From: Bacillota bacterium
GTDB taxonomy: Bacteria > Bacillota > UBA4882 > UBA8346
Length of the DNA: 47,556 bases
Direction: 5' to 3'
Assembly: GCA_023417475.1 (NCBI GenBank)
Contig: JAEZFP010000044.1
Location: 1-47,556 of the forward strand
Part shown: piece by piece, positions 8,125-15,093 of the stretch
Layout: every line of letters starts with the position of its first letter
How positions within the stretch are numbered: position 1 is the first letter of the stretch
Notes under the pieces: generated by a model
The model's database searches: none
What the model was told of the DNA's origin: nothing
Seen by the model: the letters and a program-made list of their open reading frames with translations, nothing else
Translations under genes and position numbers: made by a program

Positions 8125-8610
8125 ATGACCATTAAAAATCAGAGCACCATCAACGAGGAGCAAGTAAACAACATGCGTTCGGCGATTGAACATCGCGCAA
8201 CCTGGTTTTATCTTTTGTTGGACGAAGCTCGGAAGAAGGGTCTCGATTGGGATGATTTCGCCCGGAAAGCGATCTTTCGCTGCGGCTGTTTTCATGGCGA
8301 TATTAAATATACCCAAACCGATGATATGCGGGTTTTTGTTTCCGAATTCGCCAATGACCTGTATAAAAAGATTTTTGAAATGGACATCAAGGAAGTCACC
8401 GCAGACGGTTTTGTCGTGGAGTTTCACTATTGCCCGTTGGTAAACGCTTGGTCCAAACTGACCCAAGATGAAAAAGAGCTCGACCACCTCTGTGATATCG
8501 CCATGGACGGCGACCGGGGGATTGTCGGTGTCAAAGGAATGAACATGGAGCTCCAAGATACGATTGCTAAAGGCGGTAGCGGTTGCCGGATTGTAATCAC
8601 TAAAAAGTAA
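8125..8610 (+). CDS. L-2-amino-thiazoline-4-carboxylate hydrolase-like protein (PF14196 type)
   Basis: A 161-residue cytoplasmic protein. Motifs FRCGCFHGD (Cys53, Cys55), FHYCPLVNAW (Cys103), CDIAMDGDRG (Cys123) and GGSGCRI (Cys154) match the pattern I know for the ATC-hydrolase family, whose founding member opens the L-ATC ring on the way to L-cysteine. The family is broad and most members are unstudied, so the reaction here is uncertain. It lies 39 nt after livF and 23 nt before the CyuA-like gene, with a GGAGG site. A hydrolase feeding the next enzyme, which acts on cysteine or serine, is a reasonable inference. Confidence 0.75.
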   Translation: MTIKNQSTINEEQVNNMRSAIEHRATWFYLLLDEARKKGLDWDDFARKAIFRCGCFHGDIKYTQTDDMRVFVSEFANDLYKKIFEMDIKEVTADGFVVEFHYCPLVNAWSKLTQDEKELDHLCDIAMDGDRGIVGVKGMNMELQDTIAKGGSGCRIVITKK

Positions 8611-8633
8611 TTTTGAAACATGGAGTGTTTACG

Positions 8634-9953
8634 ATGTTTACGTTAAAAGAATTTTTGCGTAAAGAGGTTAAACCGGCGTTGGGATGCACGGAGCCTGGAG
8701 CGGTTGCGTTAGCGGTGGCACGGGCCAGTCAGGAACTGGCTTCCCGCGACGCCATCATCGCAGTCAAAGTCGTCGTCAGTGACGGAATTTACAAAAACGG
8801 GATGGCGGTTGGAATTCCGGGAGCCAATGGCGCGCGGGGCAATGATATGGCCGCCGCCATGGCGGCGATTAGCGGGAATGCGGCGTATGGCCTTCAAGTG
8901 TTACAGGATTGTACCGCCGCCACCGTTGCCGCCGCGACTCGAATGATCGAGGAACAACGGGTTTCGATTACTTGTCTCCCGGATAAACATGGCGTTTATG
9001 TCGAGGCGGTCGTAAAGGATCTTCACCATAACGCCCGTTGTATTATTGACGGGGATCATTCCAATATCGTCAAAGTCACGCTTGACGACCGGACGGTTTT
9101 TGAAAAAACGCCAACCTCAAGCGGGCCAAGTCCGGCCAATAGCATCCATGATGAAGTAATGAAACTTACCTATTCCGAGTTGGTGGGACTGGTGGAGCAA
9201 CTGGATCCTGAGGACGTGGAGTACCTCATGGAAGGAGTCCGGATGAATAAAGTCATTGCTAATTATGGGTTAGAACAGGATTCGGTATCGGGACTGAGTT
9301 TGGGTAAGACGATGATGGCGTTGATCGGACAAAAAAAGCTGGAGGGCGATCTAAACAATATCATTAAGAGTTATTGTTACGCTGCTTCCGATGCGCGAAT
9401 GGCCGGTGCGCAGCTCTCGGTGATGAGCAGCGCCGGCAGCGGTAATCATGGTTTGGCGGCGATTCTTCCCATTGCTTTGGTTGGCGAGAGTATGGGCAAG
9501 TCCGAAACGGAGATCGCCCGGGCTTTAGCAGTCAGTCATCTTTCAACAACGATGGTTAAGAGCAAGCTGGGTAGACTTTCCGCCATCTGCGGCTGCGCAG
9601 TTGCCGCGGGAGCCGGCGCCGCGGCCGGTCTTACTTATCTGATGGGTGGGAGCGTATCCCAATGTGCCAAGGCAATGAAAACCCTGCTCGCCAGTACGGC
9701 GGGGATGCTTTGTGACGGAGCGAAAGGGAGTTGTTCCTTGAAAGTCGGAACCGCTGCAGGAGAAGCTTATTTAGCGGCGCTTTTCGCCCTCCAAGATCGC
9801 GGTGTGGATTTTCCCCAGGGGGTAGTTGATGATTCCCTAGAAAAGACTACCGATAACATGGGGCGGATCAATCGTGAGGGAATGCGCGAGATGGATCAGG
9901 TCATGATCGATATTTTGGTGGACCGAAACCAAGAGCGGTCCACGAGCTTATAA
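8634..9953 (+). CDS. cyuA: L-cysteine desulfidase / L-serine dehydratase-like protein (CyuA/YhaM, UPF0597)
   Basis: A 439-residue protein from ATG 8634 (GGAG 8 nt upstream; an in-frame TTG at 8613 lacks a site). The N-terminal PALGCTEPGAVALA with Cys18 and the C-terminal cysteines in ICGCAVAAGAG (319, 321) and MLCDGAKGSCSL (360, 367) are the family's conserved positions, proposed to hold a 4Fe-4S cluster. Characterised relatives convert L-cysteine to pyruvate, ammonia and sulfide, and are related to the alpha domain of Fe-S serine dehydratases. It ends the first operon. Cysteine or serine cannot be distinguished from sequence. Confidence 0.85.
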   Translation: MFTLKEFLRKEVKPALGCTEPGAVALAVARASQELASRDAIIAVKVVVSDGIYKNGMAVGIPGANGARGNDMAAAMAAISGNAAYGLQVLQDCTAATVAAATRMIEEQRVSITCLPDKHGVYVEAVVKDLHHNARCIIDGDHSNIVKVTLDDRTVFEKTPTSSGPSPANSIHDEVMKLTYSELVGLVEQLDPEDVEYLMEGVRMNKVIANYGLEQDSVSGLSLGKTMMALIGQKKLEGDLNNIIKSYCYAASDARMAGAQLSVMSSAGSGNHGLAAILPIALVGESMGKSETEIARALAVSHLSTTMVKSKLGRLSAICGCAVAAGAGAAAGLTYLMGGSVSQCAKAMKTLLASTAGMLCDGAKGSCSLKVGTAAGEAYLAALFALQDRGVDFPQGVVDDSLEKTTDNMGRINREGMREMDQVMIDILVDRNQERSTSL

Positions 9954-9974
9954 AAACTGAATTATTTACCCAAT

Positions 9975-10086
9975 GTCTTTGAACACAGACTATGCGATCC
10001 GAATGTTGATACATACTAAAAAATATTTATCGGTTAATTTTTTTGGTATGGTCTCATCTTCTGAAATGTATACTGTGTTCAAAGAC
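9975..10086. repeat. 112-bp nested inverted repeat between cyuA and dhaK2
   Basis: A perfect 14-bp inverted repeat, GTCTTTGAACACAG (9975-9988) and CTGTGTTCAAAGAC (10073-10086), encloses a second 12-bp pair, CATACTAAAAAA (10012-10023) and TTTTTTGGTATG (10039-10050, one G-T). The gaps between outer and inner arms are 23 and 22 nt, so the whole unit is nearly symmetric. No T-tract follows, so it is not a simple terminator. It could be a processing or regulatory RNA fold, paired operators, or a MITE-like element. Confidence 0.6.
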
Positions 10087-10125
10087 GATTTTCTGTTGGT
10101 AACAATATGAAAAGAGAAGGTAGCA

Positions 10126-11118
10126 ATGAAGAAAATCATTAATCAAGCCGATGCGGTGGTTGCCGATTTATTGGCGGGGATGGCTTTGGCGCATCCGGAG
10201 TATCTGCGAAAACTGGATGGTTACAATGTATTGGTCCGGCAGAACCCAAAGAAGGCGAAGGTCGCTTTGGTTAGCGGCGGGGGTAGCGGTCATGAACCGG
10301 CTCATGCCGGATATGTCGGATTGGGAATGCTTGATGCGGCCGTTGCCGGCGAAGTTTTTACCTCGCCGACGCCGGATCAGGTTTTGGCCGGAATTCAAAG
10401 TGTCGCAACCGAAGCGGGAGTACTTTTGATCATCAAAAATTACTCCGGTGATTTGATGAATTTTGAAATGGCGTTGGAAATGGCGGAGCTGGAAGGGATC
10501 AAAGTCCTGAGGGTAATCGTCAATGACGATGTCGCGGTTGAAAACAGCACGTATACCATGGGACGTCGCGGAATCGCCGGAACGGTTTTCGTCCATAAAA
10601 TCGCGGGCGCCATGGCCGAGCGGGGCGCCTCTTTAGAGGAGGTGCATCGGGTCGCCGCAAAAGTAATCGCCAATGTCAGGACCAAAGGGATGGCTTTAGC
10701 GCCTTGTATTGTGCCGGCAGTTGGCCGTCCCACGTTTGAATTGGGCGAAAATGAAATGGAGATCGGGTTGGGGATTCATGGCGAACCCGGTACCCGGCGG
10801 ACTCAGGTGGGAACAGCGGCCGAGATTGCCCGTGACCTTACTGAAAGTGTCATTAGCGACTTGCCTTTTCAGACGGGTGACGAGGTCGCGTTGATGATCA
10901 ACGGGTTGGGCGCCACCCCGATGATGGAGCTTTATATTCTAAACCAAAGCGTTAACAGGCTCTGCCATCAGCATGGTTTAACGATTCACCGCACTTATGT
11001 GAATGAATATATGACCGCCTTGGAAATGGCTGGGGCTTCGGTAACGCTTTTGAAGTTAGACGCGGAATTGAAGTCGCTCTTAAATGATCCAGCGGTTACG
11101 CCGGCATTTAGTCAATGA
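10126..11118 (+). CDS. dhaK: PTS-dependent dihydroxyacetone kinase subunit DhaK, copy 2
   Basis: A 330-residue DhaK with exact E. coli numbering for the key residues: His56 in GGGSGHEPAHAGYVG, Asp109 in NYSGD and His218 in GLGIHGEPG. It binds dihydroxyacetone covalently for phosphorylation by DhaL. It is clearly paralogous to the copy at 1747 (same length and motifs). Genes for dhaL2, dhaM, HPr and EI follow with short gaps or overlaps, so this copy is the one tied to the phosphorelay. Confidence 0.93.
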   Translation: MKKIINQADAVVADLLAGMALAHPEYLRKLDGYNVLVRQNPKKAKVALVSGGGSGHEPAHAGYVGLGMLDAAVAGEVFTSPTPDQVLAGIQSVATEAGVLLIIKNYSGDLMNFEMALEMAELEGIKVLRVIVNDDVAVENSTYTMGRRGIAGTVFVHKIAGAMAERGASLEEVHRVAAKVIANVRTKGMALAPCIVPAVGRPTFELGENEMEIGLGIHGEPGTRRTQVGTAAEIARDLTESVISDLPFQTGDEVALMINGLGATPMMELYILNQSVNRLCHQHGLTIHRTYVNEYMTALEMAGASVTLLKLDAELKSLLNDPAVTPAFSQ

Positions 11119-11131
11119 GGGAGCTGAAACA

Positions 11132-11776
11132 ATGATCGTTTGCAACCAAAAACAAGTGATTGCGGCAGTTGAAGCAATCGGCGCGACGGTTAGCGCCCAA
11201 AAAGATTACTTAACCGATCTCGATGCCAAGATTGGTGACGCGGATCATGGAATCAACCTCAATCGCGGCTTTGAAGCCGTGCTCGCGAAGTTGCCCGCTG
11301 TGGCGGACCAAAGTATCGGCGATATATTAAAGACGGTTGGCATGACGCTGGTTTCCACAGTCGGCGGGGCCTCCGGACCGTTATACGGTACCGCTTTCAT
11401 GTATGCGGGGAATCAGGCGGTCGGAAAGTTCGAATTGACCGGCACTGACATCGCAACCATGTTCCAGGCTGCATTGGACGGGGTGATCAAACGGGGGCAT
11501 GCGGAAGTTGGCGACAAAACAATGGTGGACACGTTGCAACCGGTTGTGGTTTTTCTCCAATCAGCCGCAACGGAGAATTCACTTCCTTGGGACGAGGTCA
11601 TGCGGCAAGCGGTAACCATTGCCAAGCAAGGGATGGAATCTACGGTCAGTCTGGTGGCATTGAAAGGCCGGGCTAGCTTTTTGAAAGAGCGCAGCGTGGG
11701 TCATCCCGATCCGGGCTCGGTCTCCTGTTATCTGATGATTGAAACAATCGCCGCTGTGGCGGGGAACAGAGGGTGA
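11132..11776 (+). CDS. dhaL: PTS-dependent dihydroxyacetone kinase subunit DhaL, copy 2
   Basis: A 214-residue DhaL from ATG 11132 behind GAGGGAG. The Mg/ADP site is canonical: Asp31, Asp36 and Asp38 in LDAKIGDADHG. Loop GGASGPLYG, motif GDKTM and the end motif GHPDPG are all present. In PTS-dependent systems DhaL keeps ADP bound and is recharged by DhaM. The stop overlaps the first possible dhaM start. Confidence 0.92.
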   Translation: MIVCNQKQVIAAVEAIGATVSAQKDYLTDLDAKIGDADHGINLNRGFEAVLAKLPAVADQSIGDILKTVGMTLVSTVGGASGPLYGTAFMYAGNQAVGKFELTGTDIATMFQAALDGVIKRGHAEVGDKTMVDTLQPVVVFLQSAATENSLPWDEVMRQAVTIAKQGMESTVSLVALKGRASFLKERSVGHPDPGSVSCYLMIETIAAVAGNRG

Positions 11777-11778
11777 CG

Positions 11779-12180
11779 ATGGTCGGAATCTTAATCATTT
11801 CCCACAGCGCCAACGTCGCGGCCGGGACGGCCGAGATTGCCCGTCAAATGGTCGGGGACCAAGTGCCCGTCGCTTACTGTGGCGGGAATAGCGCCGGAGG
11901 AATCGGCACCGATCCGGACGCAATCGCGGCGGCTTTGAAAACGATTTACCATGAAGCCGGAGTTATCGTATTGGCGGATCTAGGCAGCGCCGTGATGAGC
12001 GCGGAATTGGTTCTGGATACGTTAATTCCGGAGCGGCGTAAGAATGTGATGATTGCCAACGCGCCTTTAGTAGAAGGCGCGGTTTTGGCGGCGGTGGAAG
12101 CGTCAATTGGAAAAAACCTTATTGAAGTCGTTGAAGCAGCCGAGTTGGCTGGTCAGATGCGAAAGATCGAACGGGAGTGA
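11779..12180 (+). CDS. dhaM: Dihydroxyacetone kinase phosphotransfer subunit DhaM (single EIIA domain)
   Basis: A 133-residue protein with the EIIA-Dha (EIIA-Man-like) fold. The phospho-acceptor His lies in GILIISHSANVAAG, followed by GTDPDAI and LADLGSAVMSAE. Unlike E. coli DhaM it has no fused HPr or EI domains; these are separate downstream genes. GTG 11773 overlaps the dhaL2 stop, but ATG 11779 has better spacing from AGAGGG. It passes phosphate from HPr to DhaL-ADP. Confidence 0.9.
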   Translation: MVGILIISHSANVAAGTAEIARQMVGDQVPVAYCGGNSAGGIGTDPDAIAAALKTIYHEAGVIVLADLGSAVMSAELVLDTLIPERRKNVMIANAPLVEGAVLAAVEASIGKNLIEVVEAAELAGQMRKIERE

Positions 12181-12186
12181 ATTGCG

Positions 12187-12453
12187 GTGAAAGAACAAGA
12201 AGTGACAATTGTCAACAAATCGGGTTTGCACGCCCGGCCGGCGGCTCAGTTTGTCAAACTTGCCAGCACTTTTCAGGCGGACGTTAAAGTGATCTATCGC
12301 GGAAAAACTGTCAACGCCAAAAGCATGATCGAGATGATGCTGGCTGCGGCGGCTCAGGGTGAGAACATTCGCATTCAAACCCACGGACCGGATGAAGATG
12401 CGGCATTGCAGGCAATGGCCGAATTAATCGAAGAAGGGCTGAACGAACCATGA
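12187..12453 (+). CDS. ptsH: Phosphocarrier protein HPr
   Basis: An 88-residue HPr with the active histidine in NKSGLHARPAAQFV and the regulatory serine region VNAKSMIEMM. The regulatory serine is conserved, so HPr kinase control is possible. Start GTG 12187 lies 6 nt behind dhaM, and the stop overlaps the ptsI start (ATGA). Whether this is the cell's only HPr or a Dha-dedicated one cannot be told from the window. Confidence 0.93.
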   Translation: MKEQEVTIVNKSGLHARPAAQFVKLASTFQADVKVIYRGKTVNAKSMIEMMLAAAAQGENIRIQTHGPDEDAALQAMAELIEEGLNEP

Positions 12454-14165
12454 TCCGCAGACTGCTGGGGATTCCGGTCTCGCCGGGGATCGCCTATGGA
12501 ACGTTGCTGCGCTGGAACACTGGTCCGACCGACTGGACGGAGCGTTCGGATACGCACCGGACTGATCCGGTTGCCAATGAAGGGTTGTGGCGTCAAACCA
12601 AGGACGCCACTCTTTTATTTTTAAAGGATTTGCAGGAAAAAACCACCATCATGGCCGGGGCCGATCAAGGCGATATCTTTATGGCTCACCAAATGATTTT
12701 GGAGGATCCCGCGTTTGACGAAATGGTTTGCCAACGCTTACACCAAGGGGAAAACCTGGGACAGGCGATTCAAAATACCGTCGCGGCTTTGGCGGCTTCA
12801 TTCGAAAGTTTGGATAATCCCTACATGAAAGAGCGTGCCGGGGATATCCGGGATATCGGCGCCCGCTTATTGGAACAACTGGCGGGAGGCAATCGGAGTC
12901 AGGAATTAACGGAACCGGCGATTGTTGCCGCCAATGACTTGGCGCCGTCGCAAACCGCGCAACTCGATCCCGACCTCCTGCTGGGAATCGTCTTGGCCAA
13001 AGGCGGGCGGACTTCCCATACGGCGATTTTGGCCCGGGCATTGGATATTCCGGCGGTGGTCGCCGTGGCCGGACTGGAGATTGACTTATTAAACGCCGTA
13101 AAGATTTTGATTAATGGGGATACTGGCGAAGTGCTGCTCGATCCTACGCCGGAGGAGTTGGCCCCGTATCAAGCGGCGCTGGCGAAACGCGATGTGTCAG
13201 TGCCCTCCGGCGCGGCGGCCTTGGAGACCTTCACCTCCGACGGGCATGCGGTGCATATCGCCGCCAATATCGGTTCCAGCCGTGATCTGAAGCAACTTGC
13301 CAAATACAATGTGGCCGGTGTGGGATTATGCCGTACGGAGTTCCTCTTTTTAGAAAGCGATCACCTGCCATCCGAGGAGGAACAGTTCGCGGAATACCGG
13401 CGGATTGTTGAAGCGGCAGCCCCGCATCCGGTGATCTTCCGTACCTTGGACATCGGCGGAGATAAGGAACTACCGTATTTACCAATTGCCCCGGAAGCCA
13501 ATCCTTTTTTAGGAGTGCGGGCGATCCGCTTGGCATTGTCCCGGCGCGAGATGTTCCGGACGCAGCTTCGAGCGTTACTACGGGCTTCGGTTTTCGGGCC
13601 AATGAAAGTGATGTTCCCCATGATTGCGACAGTCGAGGAGTTTCGGGAAGCTAGGGCGGTGGCGCATGAGGTTGAAGCGGATTTGCGACGGGACCTGTTG
13701 CCCTTTGACCCCGTGGCCTGGGGGATCATGATTGAAGTGCCGGCGGCGGCGCTGATCGCCGACATTCTTGCGGCGGAAGTCGATTTTTTCAGTATCGGCA
13801 CCAATGACCTCATTCAGTATACCATGGCGGCAGACCGGTTGAACGAACAAGTCAATTATCTGTATCAGCCGCTGCATCCGGCGATCTTGCGATTGCTGGA
13901 GCGGATCATCAGTGCGGCGCATCACCACGGCAAACCGGTCGGTATGTGCGGCGAAATGGCCGGCACTCCTGAAGCGGCGGCATTACTGTTAGGTCTGGGG
14001 CTGGATGAATTTAGTATGAGCCCCGCCGTGGCGCCGCGACTGAAGCAAACCATTACCACGCTTTCGTATCGTGAGTCAAGAAAGGTGTCAGAACAAGCGT
14101 TGGCTTGCGGGACCGTGGCCGAAGTTCGCGAGCTTTTGCAGCGAAACGGTATGTTTGGTTCATAA
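12450..14165 (+). CDS. ptsI: PEP-protein phosphotransferase, enzyme I
   Basis: A 571-residue enzyme I of normal length. The phospho-histidine is His190 in KGGRTSHTAILARAL. PEP-domain motifs are GVGLCRTEFLFLES, FRTLDIGGDK, the Mg-binding IMIEVPAAAL, FFSIGTNDLIQYTMAADR and the Cys in GMCGEMAG. It takes phosphate from PEP to HPr, then DhaM, then DhaL-ADP. It is the last gene of the dhaKLM-ptsHI run. A weak hairpin without a T-tract follows at 14181-14197. Confidence 0.95.
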   Translation: MIRRLLGIPVSPGIAYGTLLRWNTGPTDWTERSDTHRTDPVANEGLWRQTKDATLLFLKDLQEKTTIMAGADQGDIFMAHQMILEDPAFDEMVCQRLHQGENLGQAIQNTVAALAASFESLDNPYMKERAGDIRDIGARLLEQLAGGNRSQELTEPAIVAANDLAPSQTAQLDPDLLLGIVLAKGGRTSHTAILARALDIPAVVAVAGLEIDLLNAVKILINGDTGEVLLDPTPEELAPYQAALAKRDVSVPSGAAALETFTSDGHAVHIAANIGSSRDLKQLAKYNVAGVGLCRTEFLFLESDHLPSEEEQFAEYRRIVEAAAPHPVIFRTLDIGGDKELPYLPIAPEANPFLGVRAIRLALSRREMFRTQLRALLRASVFGPMKVMFPMIATVEEFREARAVAHEVEADLRRDLLPFDPVAWGIMIEVPAAALIADILAAEVDFFSIGTNDLIQYTMAADRLNEQVNYLYQPLHPAILRLLERIISAAHHHGKPVGMCGEMAGTPEAAALLLGLGLDEFSMSPAVAPRLKQTITTLSYRESRKVSEQALACGTVAEVRELLQRNGMFGS

Positions 14166-14180
14166 AAATTTTTGCGCCGT

Positions 14181-14197
14181 GAGCTGACTAACAGCTC
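14181..14197 (+). terminator. Weak hairpin after ptsI
   Basis: GAGCTG-ACTAA-CAGCTC forms a 6-bp stem 16 nt behind the ptsI stop, with no T-run. It may mark the 3' end or a processing site. Termination here is uncertain. Confidence 0.3.
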
Positions 14198-14250
14198 GCC
14201 TAACGATAAATTTGTAAATTTCCGGCTGGGGATTCGGATACAATAGAGGG

Positions 14251-14279
14251 TAGACAAAATGAAAGCCCCCCTATATAAT
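14251..14279 (+). promoter_or_regulatory. Sigma-A promoter of ridA
   Basis: TAGACA (14251-14256), 17-bp spacer, TATAAT (14274-14279). It lies 63 bp upstream of the ridA start and shows that ridA can be transcribed separately from the dha-pts operon. Confidence 0.75.
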
Positions 14280-14342
14280 GAAAAACAGTCGTAATTCTTG
14301 AAGAGAATGGTCAGGATTTTAATACGTTGGAGGGATGAACCA

Positions 14343-14720
14343 ATGAAAAGCGCAATTAATTCCGATAAGGCGCCCAAGGCGGTCGGCCCTTATTCTCAGG
14401 CCGTCCAGTTGGGTAAAGTTGTCTTTGTCTCCGGTCAACTCGGTTTGACGGAACAAGGCCAGTTTGCCGGGGAAGATGTTGCCTCGCAGACTCGGCAGTC
14501 CTTAGAAAACATCAAGGCGATTCTGCAAGAAGCCGGCTTAGACATGGAAGATGTCGTCAAAGCGACGATTTTTTTGGCGGACATGAATGATTTTGCGGTC
14601 GTTAATGGTATTTATCAAGAGTATTTTTCGGCTCCGTTCCCCGCCCGCGCATGTGTGCAGGTTGCTCGTCTGCCGAAAGACGGCAAGGTTGAGATTGAAG
14701 TAATCGCCGGTTGGGATTGA
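14343..14720 (+). CDS. ridA: Reactive intermediate deaminase RidA (YjgF/YER057c/UK114)
   Basis: A 125-residue RidA from ATG 14343 behind GGAGGGATG. Motif KAPKAVGPYSQAV at the N-terminus and the catalytic Arg in PARACVQVARLPKDG followed by VEIEVIA are diagnostic. RidA hydrolyses 2-aminoacrylate and related imines released by dehydratases and beta-lyases. A CyuA-like enzyme 4 kb upstream is a potential source of such intermediates. It has its own promoter and terminator, so the functional link is inference. Confidence 0.93.
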   Translation: MKSAINSDKAPKAVGPYSQAVQLGKVVFVSGQLGLTEQGQFAGEDVASQTRQSLENIKAILQEAGLDMEDVVKATIFLADMNDFAVVNGIYQEYFSAPFPARACVQVARLPKDGKVEIEVIAGWD

Positions 14721-14760
14721 GCTTCCCCTATTTAAAATTGAAACGGATCCGCAACTGACT

Positions 14761-14813
14761 TGAAGCGAATCAAAAAAATCCCCGAGAGGGGTTTTTTTAT
14801 TGATCCGCTTCAA
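14761..14813 (+). terminator. Rho-independent terminator of ridA
   Basis: Core CCCC-GAGA-GGGG followed by TTTTTTT, flanked by A7. The outer arms TGAAGCGAATCAA and TTGATCCGCTTCA extend the stem with one mismatch, so it may act on both strands. Confidence 0.85.
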
Positions 14814-15093
14814 TTTTGGAAAACTATCGGTGTTTGATTTACACTTACCAATACTCGACAAGTAAAGGTGGAGATGCAGCGCCTAACGGATAAAAAAATT
14901 TTGACATTGTACAAAAGAAACAGTTAATCGCCGATTTACGGGCATATTCATCCAATAAGCATCAATTGGGTTATTTTTAAGAGTTTGTTCTGGAGATTGA
15001 TTTTTAGTAAAATAAAATTTCGTCTCAAGTGAAAGGTGTTCCGTCACAGAGAGCTTTTGGTACAATCAATTCGGGTAAAGGAGGCATGGGTCA

